Below are positions 62,934-64,000 of a DNA stretch of 64,000 nt, piece by piece. The DNA is taken from the NCBI GenBank assembly GCA_963969365.1, contig OZ017761.1:1054001-1118000 (forward strand). Direction: 5' to 3'. Both the position numbers and the translations under genes were made by a program. The notes under the pieces are model-generated. The model did not search any database. It was not told where the DNA came from and was given only the letters and a program-made list of their open reading frames with translations. Source of the stretch: Asterochloris sp. CNOR1 (lineage: Eukaryota; Chlorophyta; Trebouxiophyceae; Trebouxiales; Trebouxiaceae). Every line of letters starts with the position of its first letter. The stretch's first letter is position 1.

Positions 62934-64000
62934 ATGGGGCAATGTCAGGGTCCCATTGATGTCCTTTTGTTTGATTTGGATGGCTGCCTGTACCCGATCG
63001 AGAACGGCTATGAAGCCCATGTCAGGTACATGTTTTTTCTAATGTGGCATAGCATGCATGCTCATGCAAGAGCATGCCAGGCTCACAGTGTCTGCATGGC
63101 ATGCTGCTGCTATGCAGTTTTGGGGTGCTGCGGTGTGCAAGCAGGTCATGTTGCACTACGCTGGCAAAGGCTGAACCAACAAAGCCTGACATGCTCTGCA
63201 CCGCTTGTAGAGACAACATCTTTGATTTCATGCACCAGCGTCTGGGAGTGCCTCGTGACCAGGCCGAGGCAGTCTGGCGGCCCCTCTTCAAGCAGACAAA
63301 CCAGAGCCTGAAGGTGGGCCTGCCTAGCCATAGAATGTACATGCACCCTGGGCAGCATGCTGTGGCGGACTCTGTCAAATGGTGAGGACCTGGGTATCTG
63401 GAGTGAGACAAGTGCAGGCCTCACAGTGCAGGCCGGGATTCCTGACTCTTCCTGCAGGGGTTGAGAGTTGGTGGCTATGCATTCCAAACTGACGAGTACT
63501 GGTGAGCCCTTTGTTGACGTCAGATTCCCCACTCAACAATTTGAGTGATACATTCAACATCGGCAACACCCCTTGCTGGGCCTGCTGAGGACCTCCTGCT
63601 GCCCCTGCACTTTGAGCCTATGTTGCAAGCATGCACTCTAGCCCTGGTGTGCACTTGCCCCGCAGAGGGGCCACACAGCGCGCCTGACTGTCTGACAGCC
63701 CCTGCCATCTCTGTGACAGGGACTTCATTCGAAAGGATGCTGACAAGTTCCTGAAGCCTGACCCAGAGGTGGACCTGCTCCTGCATGTAGCTTGCGTGGA
63801 TCACTGACTTACCTGTACAAGGGCAGTCAATTGCGAGGTCGTGCTGCCTATGGGACAGCGAGCCCCTTTGCCTGAGGCGGGCCTGCCTGTGCCTGCATGC
63901 AAAATGAAAGCAACTGCCGGCCCCCGACTGCATGAGACTGGCATCCTGCTGCATGCACCTTGACTTTACTGAAGATCACTCACAAACCTGCTCTCGCATG
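62934..64000 (+). CDS. HAD hydrolase, pyrimidine 5'-nucleotidase-like, 5' part
   Basis: This is a HAD subfamily IA phosphatase of the SDT1/PYR-5'-nucleotidase type known from yeast and plants. Exons 62934-63025, 63211-63313, 63458-63501 and 63720-63786 join in phase; the rest lies in the last 200 bases or beyond the window. Motif I is DVLLFDLDGCLYPIENG (the nucleophile and acid-base Asp of DLDGxLYP). The helical cap follows: NIFDFMHQRLGVPRDQAEAV, then LKGLRVGGYAFQTDEYWDF and KFLKPDPEVDLLLH, which match plant proteins reading GLRAIGYEFDYDEYHSFV...LKPDP. ATG 62934 is chosen as the first in-frame one before motif I. Motifs II-III are not in view. Confidence 0.88.

Overview
The window looks like nuclear DNA of a green alga. 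Genes sit on both strands, are cut into about 4 to 15 short exons, and use GT-AG (sometimes GC-AG) introns whose acceptors usually read (c/t)gcag with little pyrimidine tract. An FtsH of the thylakoid VAR2/FtsH2 type implies a plant-type plastid. TGTAA, the usual chlorophyte poly(A) signal, lies 164, 165 and 193 bases after three stops. Standard stop codons are used. A chlorophyte, perhaps a trebouxiophyte, is inferred; the species is not identified.

Layout, left to right: 3' part of an SR140/U2SURP splicing factor (+, to 3478); a GH47 alpha-mannosidase (+, 5049-10606); the C-terminal third of a LanC-like protein with a frame break (+, 11197-12005); a leucine-rich-repeat protein (-, 12127-15735); a secretory GT8 glycosyltransferase (+, 16071-19786); a small LEA-like protein (+, 19963-20872); phosphopantothenoylcysteine decarboxylase (-, 21027-22724); the twin CX9C protein CMC2 (-, 22940-23336); FTSH2 (+, to 29973); a Kv-beta-type aldo-keto reductase (-, 30389-34704); a single-pass membrane protein of unknown function (-, 35539-37832); Rab GDI (+, 38446-45299); a large low-complexity unknown (-, 45517-50425); an ankyrin-repeat pseudogene (+, 50578-51682); sphingosine kinase (+, to 59531); a GNAT acetyltransferase (-, 60134-62809); and the start of a HAD pyrimidine 5'-nucleotidase-like gene (+, 62934 to the edge).

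These are unrelated housekeeping genes covering splicing, N-glycan trimming, vesicle traffic, CoA synthesis, thylakoid and mitochondrial maintenance, and lipid signalling. I see no operon, mobile element, tRNA, rRNA or CRISPR array. Several neighbours are divergent and probably share promoters; the clearest case is the 124-base GNAT/HAD interval, which holds two exact 15-base palindromes.

The most unusual feature is a pattern. Many introns contain decayed tandem copies, with a period of roughly 95-215 bases, of the exon border next to them. Acceptor-side copies lie upstream of the used exon and donor-side copies lie downstream of it, so only the outermost, exon-proximal copy is still used. 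At least ten borders in six genes show this by eye.
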